Positions 4,804 to 5,334 of a stretch of DNA of 5,334 nucleotides are shown in pieces. Source of the stretch: Acinetobacter sp. UBA6641 (GTDB lineage Bacteria; Pseudomonadota; Gammaproteobacteria; Pseudomonadales; Moraxellaceae). Both the position numbers and the translations under genes were made by a program. Within the stretch, counting starts at the first letter, position 1. Each line of letters begins with the position of its first letter. The notes beneath the pieces were generated by a model. That model saw only the letters and a program-made list of their open reading frames with translations. It made no database searches and was not told the origin of the DNA. The stretch lies in assembly GCA_002455755.1 (NCBI GenBank), contig DKLL01000138.1, forward strand, positions 6,759-12,092, written 5' to 3'.

Positions 4804-5334
4804 ATGGCTAATGATCATGAATACCCATATCGGTTAACAGCATTTTTTGAAGTTAATCCAGAGCCATCAGAATTAAGTATTCCATTTGACTTACATGCTA
4901 CGTTTCTGGGTGTTCCTGATGGTGGGCCTCCTGTAACGCAATATGTAGGTCCAATAGCATTTTTGGCGACAGAATTTGCTGCTCCAAAGTTAAAGTTCAC
5001 ACAGTTTACCAATGCTGTTGGTTTTGCTGCGCTGACATTCCCTTCACCAAAAATTTATAATAAAACACAATTAATCGGTGTTTCTGGATTTAATGCCGGT
5101 GCATTTGGTACTGCATTACTTAAAAATAAAAACCAAGAAGTAAAAGTTAGCGGTTTTGGTAGCAATGTTTTCGGAACCGCAAAAACATATAACCTGCGTC
5201 AATATGTAAGTCTAACCGGACTAAGCGGTAACGTATTTGGCACAGCCTTTTTAATTGGTGGTGTGAAGTATGTAAATCCTTACGGATTGTATTCGCTTGC
5301 CTTTGGTATTCCAAAAGTTATCAATACCACGGCT
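4804..5334 (+). CDS. Repeat-containing phage protein, N-terminal part (runs off the window)
   Basis: The frame is open from the ATG at 4804 to the last base, 177 codons, with no stop. It starts MANDHEYPYRLTAFFEVNP; no strong ribosome binding site is seen (TAGG at 4789-4792 is 11 bases away), so translation may depend on the upstream LamG gene, 12 bases before. After an N-terminal domain of about 70 residues the protein turns into a 22-residue tandem repeat: Gly at 73, 95, 117, 139 and 161, and Phe exactly six residues later at 79, 101, 123, 145 and 167, usually within FGTA or FGIP. I recall long proteins with similar 'FG.P.V' repeats in the structural regions of Mu-like phages, but cannot name a family. 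A fibrous or solenoid virion protein is likely. The full length is unknown. Confidence 0.8.
   Translation, partial: MANDHEYPYRLTAFFEVNPEPSELSIPFDLHATFLGVPDGGPPVTQYVGPIAFLATEFAAPKLKFTQFTNAVGFAALTFPSPKIYNKTQLIGVSGFNAGAFGTALLKNKNQEVKVSGFGSNVFGTAKTYNLRQYVSLTGLSGNVFGTAFLIGGVKYVNPYGLYSLAFGIPKVINTTA
5020..5334 (+). repeat. 22-residue (66-base) tandem protein repeat
   Basis: Repeat units begin at residues 73, 95, 117, 139 and 161 (bases 5020, 5086, 5152, 5218, 5284); the last is cut by the window end. Each has Gly at position 1 and Phe at position 7; in three units Phe is followed by GTA, in the fifth by GIP, and in the first by PSP. The Phe codons start at 5038, 5104, 5170, 5236 and 5302, exactly 66 bases apart. 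Codons differ between units (for FGTA: ttt ggt act gca, ttc gga acc gca, ttt ggc aca gcc), so the repeat is old and kept at protein level, not a recent DNA duplication. A weaker, one-residue shifted unit may precede it (FAAPK at 58-62). Confidence 0.8.

Noticed and set aside
4815..5012. Minus-strand 65-codon open frame near the window end
   Set aside because: It lies opposite the long open + strand frame from 4804 that carries the precise 22-residue repeat.
1..5334. Diversity-generating retroelement, CRISPR array, insertion sequence or tRNA
   Set aside because: I saw no reverse transcriptase, template/variable repeat pair, regularly spaced short DNA repeats, transposase or cloverleaf in the window.

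Overview
The window reads as part of the late (virion structural) region of a Mu-like transposable phage or prophage in a gammaproteobacterium. Acinetobacter or another Moraxellaceae host is my best guess, from the moderate-to-low GC, the codon use and the style of the small phage proteins. The host assignment is inference; no host gene is present. Every gene is on the + strand and the genes are tightly packed, with start/stop overlaps of 1, 4 and 8 bases. No tRNA, rRNA, CRISPR array, insertion sequence or integrase was seen.

Layout. (1) Positions 2-298 are the C-terminal end of a portal protein of the DUF935 / Mu gp29 type. (2) Positions 301-1506 encode a Mu gpF / SPP1 gp7-type minor head protein. 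Its extra C-terminal half looks like an ADP-ribosyltransferase fold that has lost its catalytic residues. (3) Positions 1507-2913 hold three tightly coupled genes: a small beta-rich protein, a LamG/concanavalin A-like protein and a 110-residue protein of unknown function. (4) Positions 2914-3042 form a non-coding leader with a textbook intrinsic terminator, then a second 16-bp hairpin plus T7 tract whose 3' arm covers the ribosome binding site of the next gene. (5) Positions 3043-3450 encode a 135-residue phage structural-type protein of unknown role. A third long hairpin starts inside its stop codon. (6) Positions 3515-4791 hold a basic-tailed 120-residue protein and a second LamG protein with an N-terminal fibronectin III-like domain, overlapping by 4 bases. 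(7) Positions 4804-5334 are the start of a protein that runs off the window and contains an exact 22-residue tandem repeat.

How the genes may work together. The portal and gpF-like proteins belong to the portal/head-assembly step. In Mu the genes after F are the morphogenesis factor, protease/scaffold and major capsid genes. Here they are replaced, at least up to the window end, by lectin-like, FN3-like and repeat-rich proteins. These are plausible virion surface or host-contact components. The most unusual features are the catalytically dead ART-like domain, the hairpins that bracket the 135-residue gene (one masking its ribosome binding site), and the 22-residue repeat protein.
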